Positions 16,087-25,731 of a DNA stretch of 64,000 nt are shown here, piece by piece. The position numbers were made by a program, and so were the translations under genes. The stretch's first letter is position 1; each line of letters starts with the position of its first letter. Origin of the DNA: JBBQED01 sp038320345 (GTDB lineage Bacteria > Bacteroidota > Bacteroidia > AKYH767-A > OLB10); the NCBI GenBank assembly GCA_038320345.1, contig JBBQED010000012.1:1-64000 (forward strand), in the 5' to 3' direction. Under the pieces are notes generated by a model. That model was not told where the DNA came from, ran no database searches, and was given only the letters and a program-made list of their open reading frames with translations.

Positions 16087-19000
16087 ATGGCGGCTAAAAA
16101 AGAACAGAAGCTTAAAAGCAACTTCACTAAAATAATTATCAGTCTGGCTAGCCCAGAGCATATCCTGGAGCAGTCCAGCGGAGAAGTGCTCAAGCCAGAA
16201 ACTATCAACTACCGGACTTATAAGCCGGAACGTGATGGTCTTTTCTGCGAGCGCATCTTCGGACCAGTGAAAGATTGGGAGTGTCATTGCGGTAAGTATA
16301 AGCGGATCCGTTACAAAGGGATCGTTTGTGACCGTTGTGGTGTAGAAGTAACCGAGAAAAAAGTGCGTCGTGAGCGTATGGGTCATATCACCCTTACTGT
16401 TCCCGTTGCACATATCTGGTACTTCCGCTCTCTTCCAAACAAAATTGGATACCTGCTCGGTTTACCAACAAAAAAACTTGATCTGATTATTTACTACGAA
16501 CGTTATGTAGTTATTCAGGCAGGTGTTAAACAGGAAGATGGAATTAATTACCTCGATTTCTTAACGGAAGAAGAATATCTCAATATTCTTGAGAATCTTC
16601 CTAAAGATAATCAGCACTTAGACGATAAGGACCCTAATAAGTTCATCGCTAAAATGGGTGCAGAAGCACTTTATGATCTGTTAGGTCGCCTAGATCTTGA
16701 TCAGCAAAGTTATAATCTGCGTCATCAGGCCGGTAATGAAACCAGTCAGCAAAGGAAGAACGAAGCACTTAAACGTCTCCAAGTGGTGGAAGCTTTCCGC
16801 CAGGCAAACGGTCATATTGAAAACCGTCCGGAGTGGATGATTGTGAAAGTAGTTCCTGTAATTCCACCAGAATTACGTCCACTCGTTCCATTGGATGGTG
16901 GTCGTTTTGCGACTTCCGATTTGAATGATTTATACCGTCGTGTAATCATTCGTAACAATCGTTTGAAACGTCTGATTGAAATCAAAGCTCCTGAAGTAAT
17001 TCTTCGTAATGAAAAAAGGATGTTGCAAGAAGCAGTGGATTCACTCTTCGATAACAGTCGTAAAGTAAACGCAGTGAAAACGGAAAGTAACCGTGCACTG
17101 AAATCACTCTCTGATTCTCTGAAAGGTAAGCAAGGTCGTTTCCGTCAGAATCTCCTCGGTAAACGTGTGGATTACTCGGCACGTTCAGTAATTGTTGTAG
17201 GACCTGAATTGAAACTTCACGAGTGCGGATTGCCAAAAGATATGGCTGCCGAACTTTTCAAACCATTTATCATCCGCAAAATGATTGAGCGCGGAGTGGT
17301 GAAAACGGTAAAGAGCGCGAAGAAAATTGTAGACCGTAAGGATGCAATTGTTTGGGATATCCTCGAGAATGTATTGAAAGGACATCCTGTAATGCTTAAC
17401 CGTGCACCAACGCTGCACAGATTAGGGATTCAGGCATTCCAGCCTAAACTGATCGAAGGAAAAGCAATTCAATTACACCCACTGGTGTGTTCGGCATTCA
17501 ACGCTGACTTTGACGGTGATCAGATGGCAGTTCACTTGCCACTTGGAAACGCCGCAATTATCGAAGCTCAGATGCTGATGTTGGCATCACATAATATCCT
17601 GAACCCTGCCAACGGAGCGCCTATCACGGTACCTTCCCAAGACATGGTACTCGGACTTTATTATATCACCAAAGGCAAGAAAACTACGGATACGCTTACC
17701 GTTAGAGGTGAAGGACTTACTTTCTATTCATCGGAAGAAGTAATCATCGCTTACAATGAGAACCGTGTGGATCTTCATGCTTGGATAAAGGTGAAAACCA
17801 ATGTCCGTGAAGAAGGTCTGTTAGTTAAAAAGATTATTGAAACAACAGTGGGTCGCGTCATCTTCAATGAAGTGGTGCCACCTCGTGTTGGATATATTAA
17901 TGAACTGCTTACGAAGAAATCTCTTCGTGATATCATCGGTAACGTTTTGAAAGAAACGGGTATCGCTGAAACAGCTCGTTTCTTGGATGATATTAAAGAT
18001 CTCGGATTCAAAATGGCTTTCCGTGGAGGTCTCTCCTTTAACCTGAATGATGTAATTATCCCTCTGGAAAAAGAGAAACTCGTTGGTAAAGCACATGAAG
18101 AAGTAGAAGAAGTGATGAGTAACTATAACATGGGATTCATCACCAACAACGAGCGTTATAATCAGATCATCGATATCTGGAGTCGTACCAATTCTCGTAT
18201 CACTGATACCTTGATGAAACAGCTGTCGACCGACAAGCAAGGATTCAATGCGGTGTATATGATGTTGGATTCAGGAGCACGTGGTTCTAAAGAGCAAATT
18301 CGTCAGTTAGGTGGAATGAGAGGACTGATGGCTAAGCCACAGAAATCCGGTTCTACTGGTGGTGAGATTATCGAGAACCCGATCTTATCTAACTTTAAAG
18401 AAGGTCTCTCTATCCTTGAGTATTTTATCTCCACTCACGGTGCTCGTAAAGGTCTTGCCGATACCGCTCTGAAAACTGCGGATGCTGGTTACCTTACACG
18501 TCGTTTGGTAGATGTTGCGCAGGATGTAATTATCAATGACGAAGACTGCGGAACACTTCGCGGACTCGCAATGACAGCTCTGAAAAATGGGGAAGAAATT
18601 GTGGAGAGTTTATATGATCGTATTTTAGGTCGTGTTTCTTTACACAATGTTTATCATCCACAAACGAATGAGTTGATCGTTAGATCTGCTGAAGAAATCA
18701 CTGAAGATATCGCATCTGCTATTGCAGAATCGCCGATTGAAATGGTGGAAATTCGTTCCGTATTAACTTGTGAATCTAAACAGGGTGTATGTACACGTTG
18801 CTATGGTCGTAATCTTGCTTCTGGACGTATCGTTCAGAAAGGAGAAGCCGTAGGTGTAATTGCAGCGCAGTCTATTGGTGAGCCTGGAACACAGCTTACT
18901 CTCCGTACATTCCACGTCGGTGGGGTAGCAGCGAAAGGTGCAACAGAATCTAAAATTGAATCCAAATTCAAAGGAATCGTTGAGTTTGAAGAAGTACGAA

Positions 19001-20373
19001 GCGTTCGTCACGTGAAGAAAGGTGAAGAAGTTGTTGAAGTAGTGATTGGTCGTTCAGGTGAATTGAGAATTATCGATCCAAATACTAAAGCAGTTCTCTC
19101 TTCTCATAACTTACCGTACGGTTCACATTTATTTGTGAAAGAAGGACAGTCAGTAGAGAAAGGACAATTAATTTGTGATTGGGATCCGTACAACGCAGTT
19201 ATCATTTCTGAAGTAGGCGGTAAAATTGCTTACGAACATATTGAAGAAGGCGTAACGTATAAAGAAGAGTCTGATGAGCAGACAGGATTTAAAGAAAAAG
19301 TAGTTGTTGATAGCCGTGATAAAACGAAGATTCCTGTAATCAAAGTGGTGAACGGTAAAGAAGTACTGAAATCGTATAACATTCCTGTAGGCGCTCACAT
19401 CACAGTATCCGAAGGTGATCGTATTGAACTTGGAGAAATCCTTGTGAAAATTCCTCGTCAGCTTGGACGTACTGGTGATATTACAGGAGGTCTGCCTCGT
19501 GTGACTGAATTGTTTGAAGCACGTAACCCAAGTAACCCAGCGGTAGTTTCTGAAATCGATGGAGTTGTAAGTTATGGTGGTATCAAACGTGGTAACCGTG
19601 AAATCGTGATTACTGCTCGTGATGGGGAAGTTAAAAAGTATCTGGTACCGTTGAGTAAGCACATCCTTGTTCAGGACAGTGACTTTATCCGTGCTGGTTC
19701 ACCGTTATCAGATGGTGCAACAACTCCTAGTGATATTCTGTCTATCAAAGGTCCTACAGCCGTGCAAGAATATTTGGTAAATGAAATTCAAGAAGTTTAC
19801 CGTTTGCAAGGTGTGAAAATTAATGATAAGCACTTCGAAACAATTGTTCGTCAAATGATGCGTAAAGTAATCATTGCTGATGCTGGTGATACCCGTTTCC
19901 TCGAGAGAGAATCGGTGAATAAACTAGATTTCAGTGAAGAGAACGATAGCATTATTGATAAAAAAGTTGTGGTAGATCCAGGTGATTCTCCATCGATGAA
20001 AGCTGGACAGATTCTGACACTTCGTCGTCTGCGTGATGAAAATTCTCAGCTGAAACGTAAAGATTTACGCTTGGTAGAAGCACGTGATGCAATACCTGCA
20101 ACTTCTTCTACATTGCTTCAGGGAATTACTCAGGCTTCGTTGCATACGAAGAGCTGGATCTCTGCTGCATCGTTCCAGGAAACAACGAAAGTTCTTAACG
20201 AAGCTGCAATCCGCGGAAGTATTGATGTGTTGAATGGTCTGAAGGAAAATGTGATCGTTGGTCACTTGATACCTGCAGGAACAGGATTGCGTGAATACGA
20301 AAAACTGATTGTAGGTTCTCAAGAAGAATACGACTTGTTAATGGCATCAAAGAAAGAAGCGCAAGAGGCTTAA
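16087..20373 (+). CDS. rpoC: DNA-directed RNA polymerase subunit beta'
   Basis: The 1428-residue protein is full-length RpoC. It shows the N-terminal zinc ribbon (CHCGKYKRIRYKG, then CDRCGVEV), the lid/rudder region, the catalytic magnesium loop NADFDGDQ, the bridge helix and trigger loop area (GARKGLADTALKTADAGYLTRR), and the second zinc site (LTCESKQGVCTRCYGRNL). Start ATG at 16087. A short hairpin follows the stop codon. Confidence 0.99.
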   Translation: MAAKKEQKLKSNFTKIIISLASPEHILEQSSGEVLKPETINYRTYKPERDGLFCERIFGPVKDWECHCGKYKRIRYKGIVCDRCGVEVTEKKVRRERMGHITLTVPVAHIWYFRSLPNKIGYLLGLPTKKLDLIIYYERYVVIQAGVKQEDGINYLDFLTEEEYLNILENLPKDNQHLDDKDPNKFIAKMGAEALYDLLGRLDLDQQSYNLRHQAGNETSQQRKNEALKRLQVVEAFRQANGHIENRPEWMIVKVVPVIPPELRPLVPLDGGRFATSDLNDLYRRVIIRNNRLKRLIEIKAPEVILRNEKRMLQEAVDSLFDNSRKVNAVKTESNRALKSLSDSLKGKQGRFRQNLLGKRVDYSARSVIVVGPELKLHECGLPKDMAAELFKPFIIRKMIERGVVKTVKSAKKIVDRKDAIVWDILENVLKGHPVMLNRAPTLHRLGIQAFQPKLIEGKAIQLHPLVCSAFNADFDGDQMAVHLPLGNAAIIEAQMLMLASHNILNPANGAPITVPSQDMVLGLYYITKGKKTTDTLTVRGEGLTFYSSEEVIIAYNENRVDLHAWIKVKTNVREEGLLVKKIIETTVGRVIFNEVVPPRVGYINELLTKKSLRDIIGNVLKETGIAETARFLDDIKDLGFKMAFRGGLSFNLNDVIIPLEKEKLVGKAHEEVEEVMSNYNMGFITNNERYNQIIDIWSRTNSRITDTLMKQLSTDKQGFNAVYMMLDSGARGSKEQIRQLGGMRGLMAKPQKSGSTGGEIIENPILSNFKEGLSILEYFISTHGARKGLADTALKTADAGYLTRRLVDVAQDVIINDEDCGTLRGLAMTALKNGEEIVESLYDRILGRVSLHNVYHPQTNELIVRSAEEITEDIASAIAESPIEMVEIRSVLTCESKQGVCTRCYGRNLASGRIVQKGEAVGVIAAQSIGEPGTQLTLRTFHVGGVAAKGATESKIESKFKGIVEFEEVRSVRHVKKGEEVVEVVIGRSGELRIIDPNTKAVLSSHNLPYGSHLFVKEGQSVEKGQLICDWDPYNAVIISEVGGKIAYEHIEEGVTYKEESDEQTGFKEKVVVDSRDKTKIPVIKVVNGKEVLKSYNIPVGAHITVSEGDRIELGEILVKIPRQLGRTGDITGGLPRVTELFEARNPSNPAVVSEIDGVVSYGGIKRGNREIVITARDGEVKKYLVPLSKHILVQDSDFIRAGSPLSDGATTPSDILSIKGPTAVQEYLVNEIQEVYRLQGVKINDKHFETIVRQMMRKVIIADAGDTRFLERESVNKLDFSEENDSIIDKKVVVDPGDSPSMKAGQILTLRRLRDENSQLKRKDLRLVEARDAIPATSSTLLQGITQASLHTKSWISAASFQETTKVLNEAAIRGSIDVLNGLKENVIVGHLIPAGTGLREYEKLIVGSQEEYDLLMASKKEAQEA

Positions 20374-20399
20374 TAACTGCCCTTATATCCGTAAATTAC

Positions 20400-20429
20400 G
20401 AAGCGCAGGGTTATTTTCCCCTGCGCTTC
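20400..20429 (+). other. stem-loop after rpoC
   Basis: An 11-bp perfect stem (GAAGCGCAGGG 20400-20410 with 20419-20429) with an 8-base loop starts 26 bases after the rpoC stop. No T-run follows, so it may be a weak terminator or a 3' end protecting hairpin. Confidence 0.6.
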
Positions 20430-20480
20430 CTGTATCAACCAATTGCAGAAAAGTAATCTGCATCCCATACAATTAAAACG

Positions 20481-20789
20481 ATGGAAAATCAAAACAACAA
20501 TCAATTAAATATTGAACTCTCTGAAGAAATAGCAGAAGGGATCTATTCCAATCTGGCTATCATTACGCACTCCAATGCGGAATTTGTAGTTGACTTTGTT
20601 AAAGTGATGCCCGGTGTTCCAAAAGCACGCGTGAAATCTAGAATCGTATTAACACCTCAACATGCGAAGCGATTACTGACTGCACTTGCTGATAATATCA
20701 GTAAATACGAGGCAGTACATGGTCATATCAAGCAAAGTGAAGGCATGGGCTTGCCAATGAATTTTGGCGGTCCTACAGCACAAGCTTAA
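20481..20789 (+). CDS. DUF3467 family protein
   Basis: The 102-residue protein matches the DUF3467 family: acidic start (NIELSEEIAEGIYSNLAIITHSNAEF), then VVDFVKVMPG, and TPQHAKRLLTALADNI. The family is small, soluble and of unknown function, and in Bacteroidota it commonly follows rpoC. It lies 107 bases after rpoC with a hairpin between, and a strong terminator follows it, so it closes this operon. A link to transcription or translation is suggested only by position. Confidence 0.85.
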   Translation: MENQNNNQLNIELSEEIAEGIYSNLAIITHSNAEFVVDFVKVMPGVPKARVKSRIVLTPQHAKRLLTALADNISKYEAVHGHIKQSEGMGLPMNFGGPTAQA

Positions 20790-20804
20790 TTCTTAATCAT
20801 CTCC

Positions 20805-20853
20805 AAAAGCAGTTGTTTCCGGTTTATAAAAACCGAAAACAACTGCTTTTTTT
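20805..20853 (+). terminator. intrinsic terminator after the rpoC-DUF3467 unit
   Basis: A 14-bp perfect outer stem (AAAAGCAGTTGTTT and complement) plus a further CGGTTT/AAACCG helix after a small internal mismatch, followed by T residues to 20853. It marks the end of the large tuf-rpoC transcription block. Confidence 0.93.
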
Positions 20854-20930
20854 ATGTTCTTTTTTATGTGGATATTATTTACAGTTTATTCATCTCGGAT
20901 CGAACACTTTTCAGAGATTTGAACGTAGAA

Positions 20931-21932
20931 ATGAAAATGAAATCCACCGTACGATATAGGCTTCTATGGGCGCTTAAGCTAGCGGCCTTTTTCCTCTCGG
21001 TGCTTTATATCGGATATCATATTAATAGTCGTGTTTCATTGCTGGAAGATGGAAAAAAGGCGCTTCAAGAGTTAACTGAAGGTGATTCGTTGAAATGGTT
21101 TTCCTTAGCACTTTTTCTCATGTTGTTGAACTGGGCCCTCGAAACCAGGAAATGGCAATTACTCGTTAAGCCCATCGAACAAGAAGGATTTTTACGTTCT
21201 GCCCGGAGTGTACTTACTGGAATTACCATTAGTTTTTATACTCCAAATCGCATTGGTGAATTTGCTGGAAGAATGCTGCATATGGAGCCCGGACACAGAG
21301 TTAGAGGTGCCTTAGCAGCATTTATTGGGAGTAGCGCACAGTTACTAGTTACGTTGCAAGCAGGCTTGTTAGCAGTTGCAATTATGGCAGGCAGTTTAAT
21401 GAGTGTTAATTCGACTCTTATATTTCTCATTCGAGTTTTACTGGTATCCTCCTGTTTCTCCATTACATATTTCTGGTTTCGCTTATCATCACTCACCAAA
21501 TTGTTCGATAAATTTTCCTGGCTAAGAAAATATAAAGATTATGGTGATGTATTTGCTAAATATCATCAACGTGAATTGCTAATCACTTGGTTGTTTTCCA
21601 TCGCGCGATATCTTGTATTCAGTACCCAGCAGTTTCTGTTGTTAAAAGCATTTCATGTTTCAGTAGATTACTTTACTTGTTTAGAATTATCAGCATTATC
21701 TTTTCTGGTCATTACATTAATTCCAAGCGTTGCACTTGGAGAGTTGGGCTTAAGAGGAGGAGTGAACCTTGCCGTTTTTGGAAGAGTCACCTCCGATTCA
21801 TCTGCAATTCTTATTGCTACATTTACCCTTTGGTGTATCAATCTTGCACTTCCTGCACTGCTTGGTGCCGTTTCATTGCTTTACATTCGTATTTCTGATG
21901 GCCGAAATGCTGCACCTGCTGATCATACCTGA
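20931..21932 (+). CDS. YbhN/lysylphosphatidylglycerol-synthase-type membrane protein
   Basis: This protein of about 333 residues has roughly eight membrane helices and the family pattern ITISFYTPNRIGEFAGR, followed near the end by LSFLVITLIPSVALGELGLRGG. Members of this family (UPF0104, YbhN, MprF N-terminal part) are thought to move lipids or sugar-lipids across membranes. I chose ATG 20931; an in-frame GTG at 20868 would add 21 residues. The end overlaps the next glycosyltransferase gene by 35 bases, so the two are cotranscribed and probably act on the same glycolipid; that is inference. Confidence 0.8.
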   Translation: MKMKSTVRYRLLWALKLAAFFLSVLYIGYHINSRVSLLEDGKKALQELTEGDSLKWFSLALFLMLLNWALETRKWQLLVKPIEQEGFLRSARSVLTGITISFYTPNRIGEFAGRMLHMEPGHRVRGALAAFIGSSAQLLVTLQAGLLAVAIMAGSLMSVNSTLIFLIRVLLVSSCFSITYFWFRLSSLTKLFDKFSWLRKYKDYGDVFAKYHQRELLITWLFSIARYLVFSTQQFLLLKAFHVSVDYFTCLELSALSFLVITLIPSVALGELGLRGGVNLAVFGRVTSDSSAILIATFTLWCINLALPALLGAVSLLYIRISDGRNAAPADHT

Positions 21933-23079
21933 ACTCCTGTTTACACTGGGGTATGTTGCATTGATGTTTTATTTTTTGTGGAAATGGAATGCAATACAAG
22001 TAGGTGATAAGAATTCAATTAGTGAAATCACTAACCTTCCATTTGTGAGTGTAATTGTTCCAGTGAGGAATGAAATAGAAAATCTACCAGTAATTTTAGC
22101 AGCATTGAATGGACAAGATTTTCCGAAAGAAAAAGTAGAATTCCTTTTTGTAAATGATCATAGTGATGATGGAAGTAGCAACTTTCTGGAGCAGATTAAT
22201 CAGCCCGGATTTCAAGTGATTCATCTCGATAATTCATTCGGAAAGAAAGCGGCACTTACATCGGGAATTACACATGCTAAAGGTGAATGGATCCTTACTA
22301 CCGATGCAGATTGTAGTCTTTCTGTTGATTGGATTTCATCACTAATAAATTGTGGGGTGACTAATCATGCAGTGATGGTTTGTGGATTAGTTCGCATCAT
22401 TCCTAATGACAAATTTTCAAGCTGGTTCCAATATATCGAGGGAGCTGTTTTGCAAGTGTGCGGCGCTGCAGCACTTTCAATTGGAAAACCATTGCTGAAT
22501 ACAGGCGCTAGTTTGGCATTTAGGAAAGATTGTTGGCAAGAAATTAAAGGATACTCCACACATGCCAATATTGCTTCTGGCGACGATACATTTTTAATGT
22601 TGGAGATGAATGAAAAATATCCGGGGAGAGTAATTCCATGTACCACAGGTGGAGGAATTGCATCAACGGTTGCTGCTAATTCTTTTAAAATGTTGTTCAT
22701 GCAACGTATTCGTTGGGCAGGAAAAACAAAGTACTATCATTCTTCATTTATCAATTTCACGGGATTGATAGTAGTTCTTGCTGCATTTTCTGTACTTATT
22801 GCTTTTATAGCTGTTTTAATCGATGCTCATCTTTGGAAAATCTTCTTTAGTGTACTTTTTCTACGAGGAATCGCAGAGCTGTCATTACTGAGAAAATTTC
22901 CTCGAAATCATTCCTTCAAGGGAGCTAATCGTGAACCAAATGCCATGGCTGAGACGTCTCTCGAGCAACCTCCTTACCATTTTCAAATGCTGATGGTCAT
23001 TATTTATCCTTTTTTTACGCTGATGGTACTCTTAGCTTCGGCTATTAACAATCCAGAGTGGAAAGGCAGGAAATTGTGA
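21898..23079 (+). CDS. membrane-anchored family 2 glycosyltransferase
   Basis: The protein of about 393 residues has an N-terminal membrane helix, a GT2 domain (VSVIVPVRNEIENLP, FVNDHSDDGS, TTDADCSLS as DxD, then GDDTFLMLE and QRIRWAGK as the Q/RxxRW motif) and three or so C-terminal membrane helices. The Q/RxxRW motif is typical of processive or polyprenyl-linked GT2 enzymes. The ATG at 21898 lies within the preceding gene; upstream in-frame codons would only extend into that gene. The coupling suggests joint work on a cell-surface glycolipid or polysaccharide. Confidence 0.85.
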   Translation: MAEMLHLLIIPELLFTLGYVALMFYFLWKWNAIQVGDKNSISEITNLPFVSVIVPVRNEIENLPVILAALNGQDFPKEKVEFLFVNDHSDDGSSNFLEQINQPGFQVIHLDNSFGKKAALTSGITHAKGEWILTTDADCSLSVDWISSLINCGVTNHAVMVCGLVRIIPNDKFSSWFQYIEGAVLQVCGAAALSIGKPLLNTGASLAFRKDCWQEIKGYSTHANIASGDDTFLMLEMNEKYPGRVIPCTTGGGIASTVAANSFKMLFMQRIRWAGKTKYYHSSFINFTGLIVVLAAFSVLIAFIAVLIDAHLWKIFFSVLFLRGIAELSLLRKFPRNHSFKGANREPNAMAETSLEQPPYHFQMLMVIIYPFFTLMVLLASAINNPEWKGRKL

Positions 23080-23165
23080 ATAACTCCGTGTTTTACTCAT
23101 GAGGGATAAGAGTGGAAGTTGCCTCTTTTTTGGCTTATTTTGCAATAAGAAATAAGAGAAATACC

Positions 23166-24755
23166 ATGATACGCCATCTGCTCATTCTATTGATTTGTTT
23201 TCCGCTTTGGATAAATGCCCAAACTAAAGCGAAAGCACCTAAAATATTGCCTTATACTTCTGATGAAGTGAAAGAGGCTAAATCGGAAGGAGCATTATAT
23301 TTCAAGGATATGAATTATCTACAGGCACTCAAAATTTATGAGCGACTGGTGGTAACTGATCCTAATGATGCTGAGTATAATTTTAAGTTAGGGATGTGTT
23401 ACCTCAATACAAATATTAATAAAGGTAAATCAGTTGCCTACTTGGAGTATGCTGCAAACTCCAATGCAAAGGAGCGACCTAAAGATGTATTGTTTGAATT
23501 GGGCAAAGCCTACCATTATGCTGGATTGTTTGACCAAGCACTGGAAACTTTTGAGAAATTTAGAGTGGAGAAGAAAGGTTCTGTTGATGCAAAATTGAAA
23601 TTTGATTCATGGGTTAGCTGGAGTAACAATGCTAAAACTCTTACTTCAACTCCTGTACCCTGTACGTTTGAAAATATGGGTAAATCAATAAATACTCCAT
23701 CACCTGACTACCGTCCACTCGTAGGTGCTGCCGATACTATCATTTATTTCAGCTCTAAGAGAAAAGGAAATGCAGGAGGACTCACTGATGATTTCGGTGA
23801 TATTCCTTCCGATATTTATTTCTTTATTCAAACGGATACTGCAAGAAGTAAGGCGAAGTCGGTAGGGACTACTGTGAATACTGCTTTTTATGAAGAAGGA
23901 TTGTTTCTGAGTATGAATGGAGATAAAATGCTTATCTATCGTGAAGGTCCTGAAGCGAATGGTGACATTTATATTTCGCAATTGCAAGGGAAGCAATGGT
24001 CGGCGCCAGTTATCCTTGGAAAAGATTTTGAAACGAAAGCCCTTGAAACTGGAGCTACTTTATCTCCTGACGGACTTACTTTGTTTTTCGCTGCTGAATC
24101 ACTCGATGGCAAAACAGGTAAAGATATTTATCGTTGTACTCGATCTGAATCTACCTCATGGAGTAAACCAGAGCGCTTAGGAGATAATATCAATACAAAA
24201 GGCGATGAAGATGCTCCGTACCTCTGGCTGGATGGAAAAACATTTTTCTTTAGCTCCACCGGACATAATAGTATGGGAGGATACGATGTGTTTAAAGCAA
24301 TTATGAATGATCCTCGAGAAGGTTTAGGAACAGCTGAGAATTTAGGTTATCCTATTAATTCCGTTTATGATAATATGGGCGTTGCAGTACTTGCTGATGG
24401 TAAAACTTTTTATACAGCGGCGGTGCGCGATAGTGGATTAGGTGATTATGATATTTACAAAGTGACTTGTGAAAAAGTGATTACAGCAAGTGCATTAACT
24501 TGGTTGGAGGCAAGAGCTTTTACAAATGTTGGATCAGCCGCTAAAGGCGCCGATGTAATTATTACAGATGCTACTTCAGGTGCAACCGTTGCTAACCTTA
24601 CCACAAATGATGCTAGCGGCCGCTTTGATGCCGCCTTACCTAAAGGAACTTATAAAGTTGTCTTGCGTCATGCTAAATATGGGAAAACGGAAGCTGAAAT
24701 TACAGTAGACCCTGATACGATGTACAAAACGGTATTAGAGCTGATATTTCCATAG
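23166..24755 (+). CDS. secreted TPR and PD40 beta-propeller protein (PorE-like without OmpA domain)
   Basis: The 529-residue protein starts with a signal peptide (MIRHLLILLICFPLWINAQ). TPR repeats cover about residues 35-150 and WD40-like PD40 propeller blades about 180-430 (DIYFF, SPDGLTLFFAAES, GKDIYRCTR, GGYDVF). A carboxypeptidase-regulatory-like beta domain sits at the end (about 445-529). This is the order found in PorE-type periplasmic proteins, but the peptidoglycan-binding OmpA domain that normally follows is absent. I chose the ATG at 23166; an in-frame GTG upstream would spoil the signal peptide. It is probably periplasmic or attached to the outer membrane. Confidence 0.8.
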   Translation: MIRHLLILLICFPLWINAQTKAKAPKILPYTSDEVKEAKSEGALYFKDMNYLQALKIYERLVVTDPNDAEYNFKLGMCYLNTNINKGKSVAYLEYAANSNAKERPKDVLFELGKAYHYAGLFDQALETFEKFRVEKKGSVDAKLKFDSWVSWSNNAKTLTSTPVPCTFENMGKSINTPSPDYRPLVGAADTIIYFSSKRKGNAGGLTDDFGDIPSDIYFFIQTDTARSKAKSVGTTVNTAFYEEGLFLSMNGDKMLIYREGPEANGDIYISQLQGKQWSAPVILGKDFETKALETGATLSPDGLTLFFAAESLDGKTGKDIYRCTRSESTSWSKPERLGDNINTKGDEDAPYLWLDGKTFFFSSTGHNSMGGYDVFKAIMNDPREGLGTAENLGYPINSVYDNMGVAVLADGKTFYTAAVRDSGLGDYDIYKVTCEKVITASALTWLEARAFTNVGSAAKGADVIITDATSGATVANLTTNDASGRFDAALPKGTYKVVLRHAKYGKTEAEITVDPDTMYKTVLELIFP

Positions 24756-24781
24756 TTGGAATTTGATTAATCAACAAGATC

Positions 24782-25552
24782 ATGAATTTACATATTACTA
24801 AGCCGATTGCATTCTTTGATCTTGAAACTACCGGTGTAACTGTTGGATCTGATCGCATCGTAGAAATCAGTATTTTAAAACTGATGCCTGCAGGCGATAA
24901 ACAGGTGTATACAAAACGCATCAATCCTGAAATCCCTATTCCACTTTTTGCATCCAAAGTGCATGGAATTTATGATAAGGATATTGCGGATGCTCCTACT
25001 TTCAAACAACTAGCTGCTGAAATTGCAGCATTTATTGGGAACGCTGATCTAGCTGGATACAACTCCAATAAATTTGATGTCCCAATGCTGGTGGATGAGT
25101 TTCTTCGCGTCGGTGCAAGTTTTGATATGAAAGGACGTCGAATGATCGATGTGCAAAATATTTTCCATAAGATGGAGCAAAGAACACTTGCTGCCGCCTA
25201 TAAATTTTATTGTCAGAAAGAAATTGTTAATGCACATAGCGCAGAAGCAGATATTCTTGCAACCTATGAAGTTTTTGTTGCTCAACTGGAAAGGTATCCT
25301 GATTTACCTAAAGATGTAGATGGATTGCAACAATTTACTTCCATGAATCAGAATGTTGATTTGGCTGGTAGAATAGTTTTTAATGAGGAGAAAAAAGAAG
25401 TCTTCAATTTCGGAAAGCATAAAGGTAAAACTGTTGCTGATGTTTTTGGAAAAGAACCTTCGTATTACGACTGGATGATGCAAGGTGATTTTCCTGCCGA
25501 AACAAAACAAGTATTAACAGCTTTAAGATTACGTAACTTCAATTCAAAATAA
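24782..25552 (+). CDS. DnaQ-like 3'-5' exonuclease
   Basis: The 256-residue protein has a DEDDh exonuclease domain: FFDLETTG (first Asp and Glu), a central GYNSNKFDVPML, and the His-Asp pair in NAHSAEAD. The C-terminal 60 residues (FNFGKHKGKTVADV, YYDWMMQGDFP) resemble the DUF3820-type module often fused to such nucleases. It may act in DNA repair or RNA trimming; no polymerase domain is present. It ends 179 bases before the convergent glycosyltransferase gene. Confidence 0.85.
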   Translation: MNLHITKPIAFFDLETTGVTVGSDRIVEISILKLMPAGDKQVYTKRINPEIPIPLFASKVHGIYDKDIADAPTFKQLAAEIAAFIGNADLAGYNSNKFDVPMLVDEFLRVGASFDMKGRRMIDVQNIFHKMEQRTLAAAYKFYCQKEIVNAHSAEADILATYEVFVAQLERYPDLPKDVDGLQQFTSMNQNVDLAGRIVFNEEKKEVFNFGKHKGKTVADVFGKEPSYYDWMMQGDFPAETKQVLTALRLRNFNSK

Positions 25553-25731
25553 ATCCATTATCCTATGTGCCCTTCCTTTTCTTAATTTTTCAAGACGATT
25601 AATGCAAAAGTAGGAGCACTTTTTTATCGCTCATTCTTCGGATTGCAGTAAGGGTTGAATCTTATCGACGTTAAAATTTTCTTTTCGATTCAAAAAAAAT
25701 CATATGCCAATTCACTAGTACAGAACCGAAT

